Origin: Cryomorpha sp963836915
GTDB lineage: Bacteria; Bacteroidota; Bacteroidia; Flavobacteriales_D; Cryomorphaceae
Direction: 5' to 3'
DNA length: 64,000 nt
NCBI GenBank assembly: GCA_963836915.1
Contig: CAWILH010000002.1
Coordinates: forward strand, 3,224,001-3,288,000
The notes beneath the pieces were generated by a model that ran no database searches, had not been told where the DNA came from, and saw only the letters and a program-made list of their open reading frames with translations. Below are positions 16,954 through 25,021 of the stretch, piece by piece. Both the position numbers and the translations under genes were made by a program. Within the stretch, counting starts at the first letter, position 1. The number at the start of each line of letters is the position of its first letter.

Positions 16954-18330
16954 GTGCTCAAAAAGTCGCCCGATGCGCTCGTAATCATTTCGGTAGTATT
17001 ATTATTTTTCATCTGCCTTACTTGGCTGGTGCCTGCCGGCGAATATGCCCGCGAACTTGTAGATGGAAAAACCGTGGTGGTAGCCGGCACCTATCAGGCC
17101 GTCGCAGCGAGTCCGCAGGGCTTGATGAGCCTTCTCACAGCGCCCATAAAGGGAATAGTCGGCGCGGCCAATATCATTGCTTTTGTACTTTTGGTAGGCG
17201 GTGCCTTCTCAGTGCTCACGGCCACGGGTGCGATCGATGCAGGTCTCGGTGCAGTGTTGGCTTACGCCAAAAAGAACCCTGGAATGCGCCACCTTATCAT
17301 TCCCGTTTTGATGGTCGCTTTTTCGCTGGGCGGTTGCACGTTTGGGATGTCGGAAGAAAACCTGGTGTTCATCCTGATTACCATTCCACTGGCGCGAAGT
17401 ATGGGCTATGACAATATTGTTGGCGTAGCGATTCCATTTATTGGTGCGGGAGCTGGTTTTGCGGGAGCGGTCATCAATCCATTCACGGTAGGTATCGCGC
17501 AGGGCATTGCCGAAGTGCCAGTAGGCAGCGGAGCGGGATATCGGTGGGTAGTATGGGCGATTTTTACATTCATCGCCATCGCCTTTGTTATGGCTTACGT
17601 ACGCAAGTTGGAGCGTAAGCCTGGCTCGGGACTTTTGGCTGATGCCGACTCCGAGCTAGATGCCGAAGAGATGAAAGATGTGCCCTTTACTGTCGGTAGG
17701 AAGTTGGTTTTGGTGCTTTTTGCGTTGGCCATCATTCTGCTCATGTATGGAGCCAATTATCTGGATTGGTATATCAATGAAATATCGGCGCTCTTTATCT
17801 CCCTTGGTTTACTGGCGGCGGTTATCGCGCGCATGAAAGTGTCGGAAACGGTAAATGCTTTTACGAGCGGAGCGAGAGATATGCTGGTGGCGGCGCTTAT
17901 TATCGGCCTTTCAAAAGGAGTTTTGGTGATCGCCGAAGACGGGAAAATTATAGATACCGTGCTTTACGCAATGTCAAACTCGGTATCGGAGCTGCCCAAT
18001 TATCTGAGCGTACAAATGATGTTTTTGGTGCAGGGTTTCATTAATATTTTCATCCCTTCCGGCTCTGGCCAAGCGGCTATTACCATGCCCATTATGACCC
18101 CACTGGCCGATCTGCTTGACATCAACCGCCAGACGGCTGTGCTGGCTTTCCAATTTGGCGATGGATTGCTGAATCTCATCATCCCAACGAGCGGAGTGAC
18201 GATGGGGATTTTGGCTATAGCCAAAATCCCGTACAATACTTGGATGCGATGGATCTGGAAACTGATGATCGTGTTTCTACTGACGTCGGTCATTCTTCTC
18301 GGAATTCCGGAGTTTTTTGAAGTTTGGTAG
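16954..18330 (+). CDS. yfcC: YfcC/DcuC-family inner-membrane transporter
   Basis: A 458-residue polytopic membrane protein of the C4-dicarboxylate carrier/YfcC group, whose members are thought to move basic amino acids, dipeptides or dicarboxylates. The N-terminus is KKSPDALVIISVVLLFFICLTWLVPAG, typical of YfcC. Other family features are the conserved GGCTFGMSEENLVF, INPFTVGIAQGIAEVP and the C-terminal PSGSGQAAITMPIM and FGDGLLNLIIPTSG re-entrant-like segments. It starts with GTG 5 bases after the T9SS cyanophycinase and closes the operon. In this setting it would import arginine, aspartate or beta-Asp-Arg across the inner membrane (inference). Confidence 0.88.
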   Translation: MLKKSPDALVIISVVLLFFICLTWLVPAGEYARELVDGKTVVVAGTYQAVAASPQGLMSLLTAPIKGIVGAANIIAFVLLVGGAFSVLTATGAIDAGLGAVLAYAKKNPGMRHLIIPVLMVAFSLGGCTFGMSEENLVFILITIPLARSMGYDNIVGVAIPFIGAGAGFAGAVINPFTVGIAQGIAEVPVGSGAGYRWVVWAIFTFIAIAFVMAYVRKLERKPGSGLLADADSELDAEEMKDVPFTVGRKLVLVLFALAIILLMYGANYLDWYINEISALFISLGLLAAVIARMKVSETVNAFTSGARDMLVAALIIGLSKGVLVIAEDGKIIDTVLYAMSNSVSELPNYLSVQMMFLVQGFINIFIPSGSGQAAITMPIMTPLADLLDINRQTAVLAFQFGDGLLNLIIPTSGVTMGILAIAKIPYNTWMRWIWKLMIVFLLTSVILLGIPEFFEVW

Positions 18331-18426
18331 TTTTTAGGGCCGCAAGCTATTAGCGGCAAGCTCTAAGCATATCGAGATGGATTCTTAGAAGTTTTAAGTC
18401 AACCTAAAAAAATGCTTAATTTCGAA

Positions 18427-18434
18427 TTTCTTTG
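18427..18434 (+). promoter_or_regulatory. Candidate -7 element of hmgA
   Basis: TTTCTTTG differs from TAnnTTTG at one base and lies 20 bases before the ATG. The 124-base gap after yfcC also supports a separate promoter. Confidence 0.35.
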
Positions 18435-18454
18435 TTTCATCCAAGAATTAAAAT

Positions 18455-19612
18455 ATGCCTATTTACCATCAATTAGGGAAGATACCCCATAAGCGACATA
18501 CTACATTTCGGAAGCCAAATGGAGACTTGCACTATGAGCAGCTCTTTGGTACAGAAGGATTTAACGGGATGTCATCACTGCTTTATCACCTCCATCGGCC
18601 TACGCAGGTAAGCAATATTGGAGAGCCCATTGATATGACCCCAAAGATCGGGATAGACAAGAATATAAAATCCTATCGCCTGCGCGGTTTTCAGGTCAAG
18701 CCTACCGATGATTTTATCGAAAGCCGCACTCCAGTATTGGTTAACAGCGATGTACAGATAGAACTGGCAGCGCCAAAAAAATCAATGACCGATTATTTTT
18801 ACAAGAATGCCGATGCCGATGAAGTCCTTTTTATCCATAAGGGAGAAGGTGTGCTGCACTCTTTTATGGGCGATCTCGAATTCGCCTATGGAGATTATAT
18901 CGTCATACCCCGCGGGATGATTTATCAGATCGAATTTAAAACGGAAGAAAATCGGCTTTTTATTGTCCAGTCGGCCAGTCCGATCTATACCCCAAAGCGC
19001 TACCGCAATTTTTTTGGACAGCTTTTAGAGCATTCGCCTTTTTGTGAGCGCGACATCCGACGTCCAAAAAATCTAAAGCCAGTCGATCAAAAAGGGGAGT
19101 TTTTGATTAAGATCAGAAAAGAAAATATCCTTCATCCGCTCACCTATGCGTCGCATCCTTTTGATGTAGTAGGTTGGGATGGGTATAACTATCCCTACGC
19201 TTTTTCGATCCATGATTTTGAGTCCATTACCGGAAGGATTCATCAGCCGCCACCCGTGCACCAGACTTTCGAAGCTGCCGGATTTGTGATCTGCTCATTC
19301 TGCCCACGTCTTTACGATTATCATCCTGAGTCTATCCCAGCTCCATATAACCATAGCAATATCGATTCTGATGAAGTGCTGTACTATGTAGATGGCGACT
19401 TCATGAGCCGAAATGATATAGAAGCCGGTCATATCAGTCTTCACCCCGGTGGCATACCGCATGGCCCGCACCCTGGAGCTACCGAGCGCAGTATAGGTAA
19501 AACGGTTACGGAAGAGCTTGCCGTAATGGTCGATACCTTCCGACCTTTAAAATTGACCAAAGAAGCCATGGAAATAGCCGATGATACCTATTGGAAGTCG
19601 TGGGTCGAATAG
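18455..19612 (+). CDS. hmgA: Homogentisate 1,2-dioxygenase
   Basis: An Fe(II) ring-cleaving enzyme that converts homogentisate to maleylacetoacetate in tyrosine breakdown. It has a two-part cupin architecture of 385 residues. The N-terminal MPIYHQLGKIPHKRHTTF is typical of the bacterial form. The metal site lies in the PYNHSNIDSDEVLYYV segment and the later HPGGIPHGPHPGATE. Its pathway partner 4-hydroxyphenylpyruvate dioxygenase is at 23297, on the far side of three unrelated T9SS genes, so an ancestral pair may have been split by insertion of that array (inference). A bidirectional terminator follows. Confidence 0.95.
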   Translation: MPIYHQLGKIPHKRHTTFRKPNGDLHYEQLFGTEGFNGMSSLLYHLHRPTQVSNIGEPIDMTPKIGIDKNIKSYRLRGFQVKPTDDFIESRTPVLVNSDVQIELAAPKKSMTDYFYKNADADEVLFIHKGEGVLHSFMGDLEFAYGDYIVIPRGMIYQIEFKTEENRLFIVQSASPIYTPKRYRNFFGQLLEHSPFCERDIRRPKNLKPVDQKGEFLIKIRKENILHPLTYASHPFDVVGWDGYNYPYAFSIHDFESITGRIHQPPPVHQTFEAAGFVICSFCPRLYDYHPESIPAPYNHSNIDSDEVLYYVDGDFMSRNDIEAGHISLHPGGIPHGPHPGATERSIGKTVTEELAVMVDTFRPLKLTKEAMEIADDTYWKSWVE

Positions 19613-19621
19613 CAGTACCTA

Positions 19622-19971
19622 GAAATAAAAAAAAGCCGCTCCTGATCTTGGAGCGGCATTTTTTTGTGTCAAGTCTTTTTATTGCTTCACGAATTTCTGC
19701 GCTTTTGCAGACCCTTCCAGTGCAAATAGATAAACCCCTGCATGGAGCTGGCTTACTTGTATGCGCTCCTGGTCACTCATCAATCCATTCATCACTTCCT
19801 TTCCAGTGATGTCAAAGATCTGGTATTTCTTTTTTCCCGTAAAGGAAGATTTTACCGTGATGGCATCAACAGCGAGCGTTGGGTAGATAGAAATCTCTAC
19901 CTGATCGGCTTCGCTTAACGAAGTGGGCAGGTCGGGCGCAAATCGATATACCCGGCCGCTGGCGGGGGTGC
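19622..19971. repeat. About 350-bp near-identical direct repeat, copy 1
   Basis: It covers the terminator and the 3' end of T9SS paralogue 1. By eye it matches 20907-21253 with only a few differences (for example TTGG/TTAG in the terminator and CCAGTG/CCGGTG). Similarity falls sharply at the left edge of the sorting-domain region, which suggests gene conversion or a recent partial duplication. Confidence 0.8.
19634..19666. terminator. Bidirectional terminator between hmgA and T9SS paralogue 1
   Basis: GCCGCTCC (19635-19642) pairs with GGAGCGGC (19650-19657) around a 7-base loop. An A run lies on the left and a T run on the right, so it works for both converging genes. A near-identical copy sits at 20911-20948. 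Confidence 0.9.
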
Positions 19972-20653
19972 TATCAAGACCGACAAATTCATCTAAGTCA
20001 TCAATGCTTGTAGTCAATGTGGGGTTGGCCGGATTACCGGATAGAACCAAGAAAAAATCAGCATTCAGCTCTTCTTCATCGAAGATTTGCCCTATCAAAA
20101 CTAAGATACTTGGACCTGAAGCGCCGTCGTAGGCCAATTCCGGGTCAGAGATGGTGCTTTCGCCAAAGTGAAATTCTACGATACTCCCATTTTCATAAAA
20201 CCAGATCTGAAAGTCAATCAGATTATCACCAGTTGCAGCTTCCAGATCATCAAACACACCATAGAAGCCGAGCCTTTTATAGTCGATTTTACATATTCTG
20301 TTACCCGCAGCGCCCGTTGTGGCATAACTTGCAGAAGATGGCGTGCCGTCCAATTCAGCATTGTCGATAAAACCATTGAGAAAGGTAATGGCACTAATCG
20401 ATTCATTTTCAAGAAATAGGCCCGTTTCCAAACCAAATACAGTTATTTGAGTCAAGGTTTCATCCGCAAATTGAAAATCGAAACCGAGGTCTATTACCGT
20501 TGCATCACCAAATTCTTCGCCTATTTCAATGGTATTGCCTCCTTCAACAGGTTCATAAGTTTGGGTATAGGTAGAAAAGTTATAGGAGTTTTGTCCAAAT
20601 ATCGAGATTGAAAAAGCAAGGGCAAAGCCTGCAATGAGTAGTGTTGTTTTCAT
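19679..20653 (-). CDS. T9SS-exported protein, paralogue 1 of a tandem array
   Basis: A secreted protein of unknown function, 324 residues. After a signal peptide (ending FSISIFGQ) comes a beta-rich region of about 230 residues. It has a YNFSTYTQTYEP motif, FDFQFADETLTQ, RICKIDYKRLGFYGV and IDFQIWFYENGSIVEFHFGESTISDPELAYDGASGP. It ends in a T9SS type A sorting domain (ISIYPTLAVDAITVKS ... GVYLFALEG). Two full-length paralogues lie directly upstream on the same strand. Its last 110 codons and its terminator are almost identical in DNA to those of paralogue 2. Confidence 0.85.
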   Translation of the reverse strand: MKTTLLIAGFALAFSISIFGQNSYNFSTYTQTYEPVEGGNTIEIGEEFGDATVIDLGFDFQFADETLTQITVFGLETGLFLENESISAITFLNGFIDNAELDGTPSSASYATTGAAGNRICKIDYKRLGFYGVFDDLEAATGDNLIDFQIWFYENGSIVEFHFGESTISDPELAYDGASGPSILVLIGQIFDEEELNADFFLVLSGNPANPTLTTSIDDLDEFVGLDSTPASGRVYRFAPDLPTSLSEADQVEISIYPTLAVDAITVKSSFTGKKKYQIFDITGKEVMNGLMSDQERIQVSQLHAGVYLFALEGSAKAQKFVKQ

Positions 20654-20962
20654 GTTTGGTTTTTTAGTTTGGCCAAAGATACAGCCAGTCTTATTTAAGA
20701 TTTTGTTAAATCTTTAGCTGTATTGTTAAATTATTTGCGCATAAAGTTGGTGAAACCTTCAGTATAGGACTCGTACTTTTACAATAAGTTGTCCGAGCTA
20801 TTATGCAACTTCTCCCTTTCGAGAAGTGACAAAGATGTGTCGGACTAGCTTGGATTGCAGAATATAAAATTCGAGTAAGATCAATGGCGGTTTCCAATCT
20901 AATTTGGACGAAAAAAATGCCGCTCCTGATCTTAGAGCGGCATTTTTTTGTGTCAAGTCTTT
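20654..20962. promoter_or_regulatory. Intergenic region with promoter of T9SS paralogue 1
   Basis: TATCTTTG on the minus strand (20681-20674) matches TAnnTTTG and lies 20 bases before the ATG at 20653. The right part holds the terminator of paralogue 2. No gene is visible between them. Confidence 0.55.
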
Positions 20963-21253
20963 TTATTGCTTCACGAATTTCTGCGCTTTTGCAGACCCTT
21001 CCAGTGCAAATAGATAAACCCCTGCATGGAGCTGGCTTACTTGTATGCGCTCCTGGTCACTCATCAATCCATTCATCACTTCCTTTCCGGTGATGTCAAA
21101 GATCTGGTATTTCTTTTTTCCCGTAAAGGAAGATTTTACCGTGATGGCATCAACAGCGAGCGTTGGGTAGATAGAAATCTCTACCTGATCGGCTTCGCTT
21201 AACGAAGTGGGCAGGTCGGGCGCAAATCGATATACCCGGCCGCTGGCGGGGGT
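20907..21253. repeat. About 350-bp near-identical direct repeat, copy 2
   Basis: Partner of 19622-19971. It holds the terminator and the C-terminal coding part of paralogue 2. The identity ends near the codons for TPASGRVYRFAPD. Confidence 0.8.
20911..20948 (-). terminator. Terminator of T9SS paralogue 2
   Basis: GCCGCTC (20919-20925) pairs with GAGCGGC (20935-20941), with A and T runs outside. It is a copy of the terminator at 19634. Confidence 0.85.
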
Positions 21254-21943
21254 AGATGTAAGACCTAAATTTTCCAGATTTTGCGGGATTTCAACCAATA
21301 GATCAGGATTTTCTGGATCGCCATCAAGAATGATAAACTCGTCTTCCATGTTTCCAGAAGACTCGAACAGGAAGCCTACAAGTGGGCCAGCAAGGCCTTC
21401 ATAGGCAAGGTCAGGGTCTGAGATGGTACTTTCTCCAAAGCGAATTTCAAGAGCACTGCTACCTTCATACAGCCAGATCTGAAAATCTATGATGTTTTCT
21501 CCTGTGGGAGTGCTATCTCCTAAAAGCACACCGTAAAAGCCAGCGTCAACATAGTCGATTTTACAAATTCTACTACCTGCGATTCCCGATGTAGCATAGC
21601 TTACTGTAGAAGATGGCCCACCAGCTATAGCATTATCTGCAAGATCGGTTAGTAATCCGAATGTTGAGAAGACATCATTATTATCCACTCCAAATTCAGC
21701 ACCAAGTCCAAGTTGTGTTAATTCGCTTATTGTTTGTCCATTGATTTGAAAATCAAAGCCAAGTGGGATATTGAATTCTGGATCGTCCCATCCTGCTGTT
21801 AAGGATACAGCTGTGCCGCCTTGAAGAGCTGCGTAAGGAGCTGTGAAAGTTGAAAAATCGTAGGCTGGCTGCGCTTCTGTAGTTAATGATAAGCTAAGCG
21901 CCAAACCAAAAGCCATGGTTGAGGTAAGTAAAGTTGTTTTCAT
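20963..21943 (-). CDS. T9SS-exported protein, paralogue 2 of a tandem array
   Basis: A secreted protein of 326 residues with the same layout as its neighbours: signal peptide to about residue 24, YDFSTFTAPYAALQGG, LGFDFQINGQTISELTQ, RICKIDYVDAGFYGV, IDFQIWLYEGSSALEIRFGESTISDPDLAYEG, then a T9SS sorting domain. The N-terminal parts of the three proteins have diverged clearly while the sorting domains are almost the same. TACATTTG on the minus strand at 21975-21968, just before the ATG, is a good -7 element, so each gene seems to have its own promoter. Function unknown. Confidence 0.85.
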   Translation of the reverse strand: MKTTLLTSTMAFGLALSLSLTTEAQPAYDFSTFTAPYAALQGGTAVSLTAGWDDPEFNIPLGFDFQINGQTISELTQLGLGAEFGVDNNDVFSTFGLLTDLADNAIAGGPSSTVSYATSGIAGSRICKIDYVDAGFYGVLLGDSTPTGENIIDFQIWLYEGSSALEIRFGESTISDPDLAYEGLAGPLVGFLFESSGNMEDEFIILDGDPENPDLLVEIPQNLENLGLTSTPASGRVYRFAPDLPTSLSEADQVEISIYPTLAVDAITVKSSFTGKKKYQIFDITGKEVMNGLMSDQERIQVSQLHAGVYLFALEGSAKAQKFVKQ

Positions 21944-21967
21944 AAATATTTGAGTTTAAAGTTTACG

Positions 21968-21975
21968 CAAATGTA
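21968..21975 (-). promoter_or_regulatory. -7 element of T9SS paralogue 2
   Basis: TACATTTG on the minus strand is an exact match to TAnnTTTG, 24 bases before the ATG at 21943. Confidence 0.5.
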
Positions 21976-22180
21976 CGCGCAGATATGTTTAAGGTTTTGT
22001 TAAATTTTAAATGTTTTTTAAGTCGATTAACTTAGACGGAAAAGTCTATTCTGAACCGGATCGACCACACATCTATTTGCTTTTAGATTTTCAATTCAGG
22101 GCATTCAAAAATATAATGGCGAACATCATTCTATAGGCTCCGTTTTTATTGAACATATCGGCTTTTTTGTTTAAGTCTTT

Positions 22181-23161
22181 TTATTGCTTCACAAACTTTT
22201 GCGCTTTTGCAGACCCTTCAAGAGCAAATAGATAAACGCCTGCGTGGAGCTGGCTAACTTGTATACGCTCTTGGTCACTCATCAATCCATTCATCACTTC
22301 CTTTCCGGTGATGTCAAAGATCTGGTAATTCTTTTTTCCCGAAAAATCGGCTTTTACAATGATCGATTCAACCGCGAGTGATGGGTAAATCGCAATAGCA
22401 TCTTTAGAAATTTCGGTGATGGACGTTGGCAGGTCTGGTGCGAAGCGGTAGACACGACCGCTGGCGGGGGTTGAAGAAAGGCCGAGAAGGTCTCCTTTAT
22501 TTGGTAAAGTGTTTACGTTCACCGTGGGATTGGTAGGATCATCGGATAAATAAATTTCGTAGTCTATTTCATCGAAGATATTGTCGTCGTCCAATCCGAT
22601 TACAATTCGTATTTCAGGCCCTGGCTCGCCTTCATAAGCCAAATCAGGATCGGAGATAGTACTTTCGCCGAAATGAAGCTCTAGCACACTTCCGTTTTCG
22701 TAGAGCCATATCTGAAAATCGATAACATTATCTCCAGTTGCATCCTCGAGATTGATCACTACTCCATAGAAGCCTGCCATAGCGTAATCTATTTTACAAA
22801 TGCGATTTCCAGCATTTCCAGATGTTGCGTAGCTAATCACGGAGACTGTTCCGCCCGCTGGAGAATTATCTGCCACATCTGAAAAAAAACCAAAGGAGTT
22901 GATTATGTTTCCTTCCTGGAAAAAACCAAATTCACTTCCTGAGTCTATTTGAGTTACCTCGCTAATGACTTCGCCCGCAAATTGAAAATCAAAACCTAGC
23001 GGAATAACGAAATAAGGATCGTCCCAAACTTCTTCTAAATCGACAATAGTCCCACCTTGCAACGCTTCGTACGGTTCTATAAACGTTGAAAAATTATACG
23101 AATCTTGAGCCGATAGAGCGAATGCGCTGATCATACATGATGCTAGTAAGGTTGTTTTCAT
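22181..23161 (-). CDS. T9SS-exported protein, paralogue 3 of a tandem array
   Basis: A secreted protein of 326 residues, closest in its N-terminal half to paralogue 2 (YNFSTFIEPYEALQGG, LGFDFQFAGEVISEVTQ, IDFQIWLYENGSVLELHFGESTISDPDLAYEG). The T9SS sorting domain ends GVYLFALEGSAKAQKFVKQ, as in the other two. Differences in the 3' DNA are more numerous here (for example ATCGATTCAACCGCGAG against ATGGCATCAACAGCGAG), so it was not part of the latest homogenisation. It has no hairpin terminator like that of its sisters. Function unknown. Confidence 0.85.
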   Translation of the reverse strand: MKTTLLASCMISAFALSAQDSYNFSTFIEPYEALQGGTIVDLEEVWDDPYFVIPLGFDFQFAGEVISEVTQIDSGSEFGFFQEGNIINSFGFFSDVADNSPAGGTVSVISYATSGNAGNRICKIDYAMAGFYGVVINLEDATGDNVIDFQIWLYENGSVLELHFGESTISDPDLAYEGEPGPEIRIVIGLDDDNIFDEIDYEIYLSDDPTNPTVNVNTLPNKGDLLGLSSTPASGRVYRFAPDLPTSITEISKDAIAIYPSLAVESIIVKADFSGKKNYQIFDITGKEVMNGLMSDQERIQVSQLHAGVYLFALEGSAKAQKFVKQ

Positions 23162-23272
23162 GATTTTAAATTTAAATAAATCTACACCTATTATTCCTTA
23201 ATAGGTGGTTCAATCTTCGGTGAATTTTAAGGCCATTGAGCTTGATCTAAATCCCACCTTCGCCGCTTTTTA

Positions 23273-23280
23273 TACCTTTG
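23273..23280 (+). promoter_or_regulatory. -7 element of hppD
   Basis: TACCTTTG is an exact match to TAnnTTTG, 17 bases before the ATG at 23297, so the leader must be very short. Confidence 0.6.
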
Positions 23281-23296
23281 GGAAAAATCAAATTCC

Positions 23297-24436
23297 ATGA
23301 GCACGACTACACCATCGCCCCAACTCAAGAAAATAATAGAAGGCGCCGAAGATTTCTTGCCCCTTCTCGGAACCGATTATATCGAACTCTATGTGGGCAA
23401 TGCCAAGCAGGCGGCCTATTATTATAAGACGGCTTTCGGTTTTCAGGATTTGGCCTATTCTGGCCTCGAAACCGGCAATAAATCTCAGGTAAGCTATGTG
23501 CTCCAGCAAGATAAAATAAGATTGGTACTTACCACACCTATCACTCCTGAGAGTCCTATAAATGAGCATGTTCTCCAGCATGGCGACGGTGTGAAGGTAG
23601 TGGCTATATGGGTAGATGACGCTAGGAAATCATGGGAAGAAACTACCAAGCGGGGCGCAAAATCATATCAGGAGCCAAACCGCATAGAAGATGAGCATGG
23701 CTATGTGATCCAATCTGGAATCCATACCTATGGCGATACCGTCCACCTTTTCGTAGAGCGAAAAAATTATTCTGGCCCCTTCCTGCCTGGATTCAAAAAA
23801 TGGGATAGTGGCTATCACCCAGAGCCGTTGGGTCTTAAATATATAGATCATATGGTAGGAAATGTGGGATGGGGCGAGATGAATAAGTGGGTGGAGTTTT
23901 ATGCCAAAGTAATGGGCTTTGCCCAGCTGATATCCTTTGATGACAAAGATATCTCTACCGAGTACACAGCCTTGATGAGCAAGGTGATGAGCAATGGGAA
24001 TGGAAGGATCAAATTTCCAATCAATGAGCCGGCCGAAGGAAAGAAAAAGTCACAGATAGAAGAGTATATCGATTTTTACAAAGGCGCCGGCGTGCAGCAT
24101 ATTGCAGTGGCCACCAATAATATCATAAACACGGTGACGAAGCTCCAAGCGCGCGGGGTCGAATTTTTGAAGGTTCCCGCCATCTATTACGATACCGTGC
24201 TTGACCGTGTGGGCGAGATCGATGAAGAGCTTGCGCCGCTCAAAGAATTGGGTATTTTAATAGACCGTGATGATGAAGGGTATCTCCTCCAGATATTTAC
24301 CAAGCCTATCTTAGACCGGCCTACCATGTTTTTCGAAATCATTCAGCGCAAAGGAGCGCAGAGCTTCGGGAAAGGTAATTTCAAAGCACTTTTTGAAGCC
24401 ATTGAACGAGAGCAAGAGTTGCGCGGCACCCTTTAA
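23297..24436 (+). CDS. hppD: 4-hydroxyphenylpyruvate dioxygenase
   Basis: An Fe(II) enzyme that converts 4-hydroxyphenylpyruvate to homogentisate, the step before hmgA (18455). Two vicinal-oxygen-chelate domains are visible. The three iron ligands are H185 in DHMVGNVGW, H268 in VQHIAVATNN and E347 in MFFEIIQRKG. The C-terminal QSFGKGNFKALFEAIEREQ helix that gates the active site is present. The 379 residues are typical. The next gene starts inside its last codons in another frame. Confidence 0.96.
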   Translation: MSTTTPSPQLKKIIEGAEDFLPLLGTDYIELYVGNAKQAAYYYKTAFGFQDLAYSGLETGNKSQVSYVLQQDKIRLVLTTPITPESPINEHVLQHGDGVKVVAIWVDDARKSWEETTKRGAKSYQEPNRIEDEHGYVIQSGIHTYGDTVHLFVERKNYSGPFLPGFKKWDSGYHPEPLGLKYIDHMVGNVGWGEMNKWVEFYAKVMGFAQLISFDDKDISTEYTALMSKVMSNGNGRIKFPINEPAEGKKKSQIEEYIDFYKGAGVQHIAVATNNIINTVTKLQARGVEFLKVPAIYYDTVLDRVGEIDEELAPLKELGILIDRDDEGYLLQIFTKPILDRPTMFFEIIQRKGAQSFGKGNFKALFEAIEREQELRGTL

Positions 24437-24917
24437 GGGCTGGCCGCTACTGGCAGTTCTGGTCATTTTATTCTTCTCCAATCCCATTTCTGGGCAGGAG
24501 TATCGCCAAGCGGTAGGCGGAAGGCTTGCGGCAGGTGGCCTGGCTACCTACAAGTTTAAGTTGAAAGAAAGTCTATATGCCGAAGGCCTGCTGTCGTTGC
24601 GATGGAAAGGTGTGATCCTTACCGGGCTGGTCGAAAAACAAAGCCACTTCTTTAAGTCGAAGCATACGTATTGGGTCTATGGTGCCGGCCTTCATCTGGG
24701 CATTCACGGGCGAGATAATGTCTTGAACCCTGCCGATAGCCTTAACCAACGCACCTATATCAATATGGGTATCGATCTGGTCGGTGGTATTGAATACTGT
24801 TTTCCCGCATGGCCCATTACCATCGGTGTAGATTATCTACCCGTTATTTATTTTACCGGCACGCGTGGCTTAGTGGGTGAAGGCCTTGGGCTTAGCGTGC
24901 GGTATATTTTGAATTAG
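24393..24917 (+). CDS. Putative outer-membrane beta-barrel protein
   Basis: An unrecognised protein of up to 174 residues. A hydrophobic export signal (WPLLAVLVILFFSNPISGQ) is followed by amphipathic strands with many Gly and aromatic residues (ATYKFKLKESLYAEGLLSLRWKG, YWVYGAGLHLGIHG, YINMGIDLVGGIEYCF, GEGLGLSVRYILN), which fits a small outer-membrane barrel. The start is uncertain: the open frame begins at a TTG inside hppD, overlapping it by 44 bases, and no ATG lies before the signal segment. It is probably translated in coupling with hppD. Confidence 0.6.
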   Translation: MKPLNESKSCAAPFKGWPLLAVLVILFFSNPISGQEYRQAVGGRLAAGGLATYKFKLKESLYAEGLLSLRWKGVILTGLVEKQSHFFKSKHTYWVYGAGLHLGIHGRDNVLNPADSLNQRTYINMGIDLVGGIEYCFPAWPITIGVDYLPVIYFTGTRGLVGEGLGLSVRYILN

Positions 24918-25021
24918 ATTTGAAAATAAAGGCTTCCGCCGAAGGATATGCTTCACCATACCGCCCCAAGATTTAACGGCAAATGGCCGACGCGAAAAAT
25001 TCCATGTACTTTCGCCGCAGC

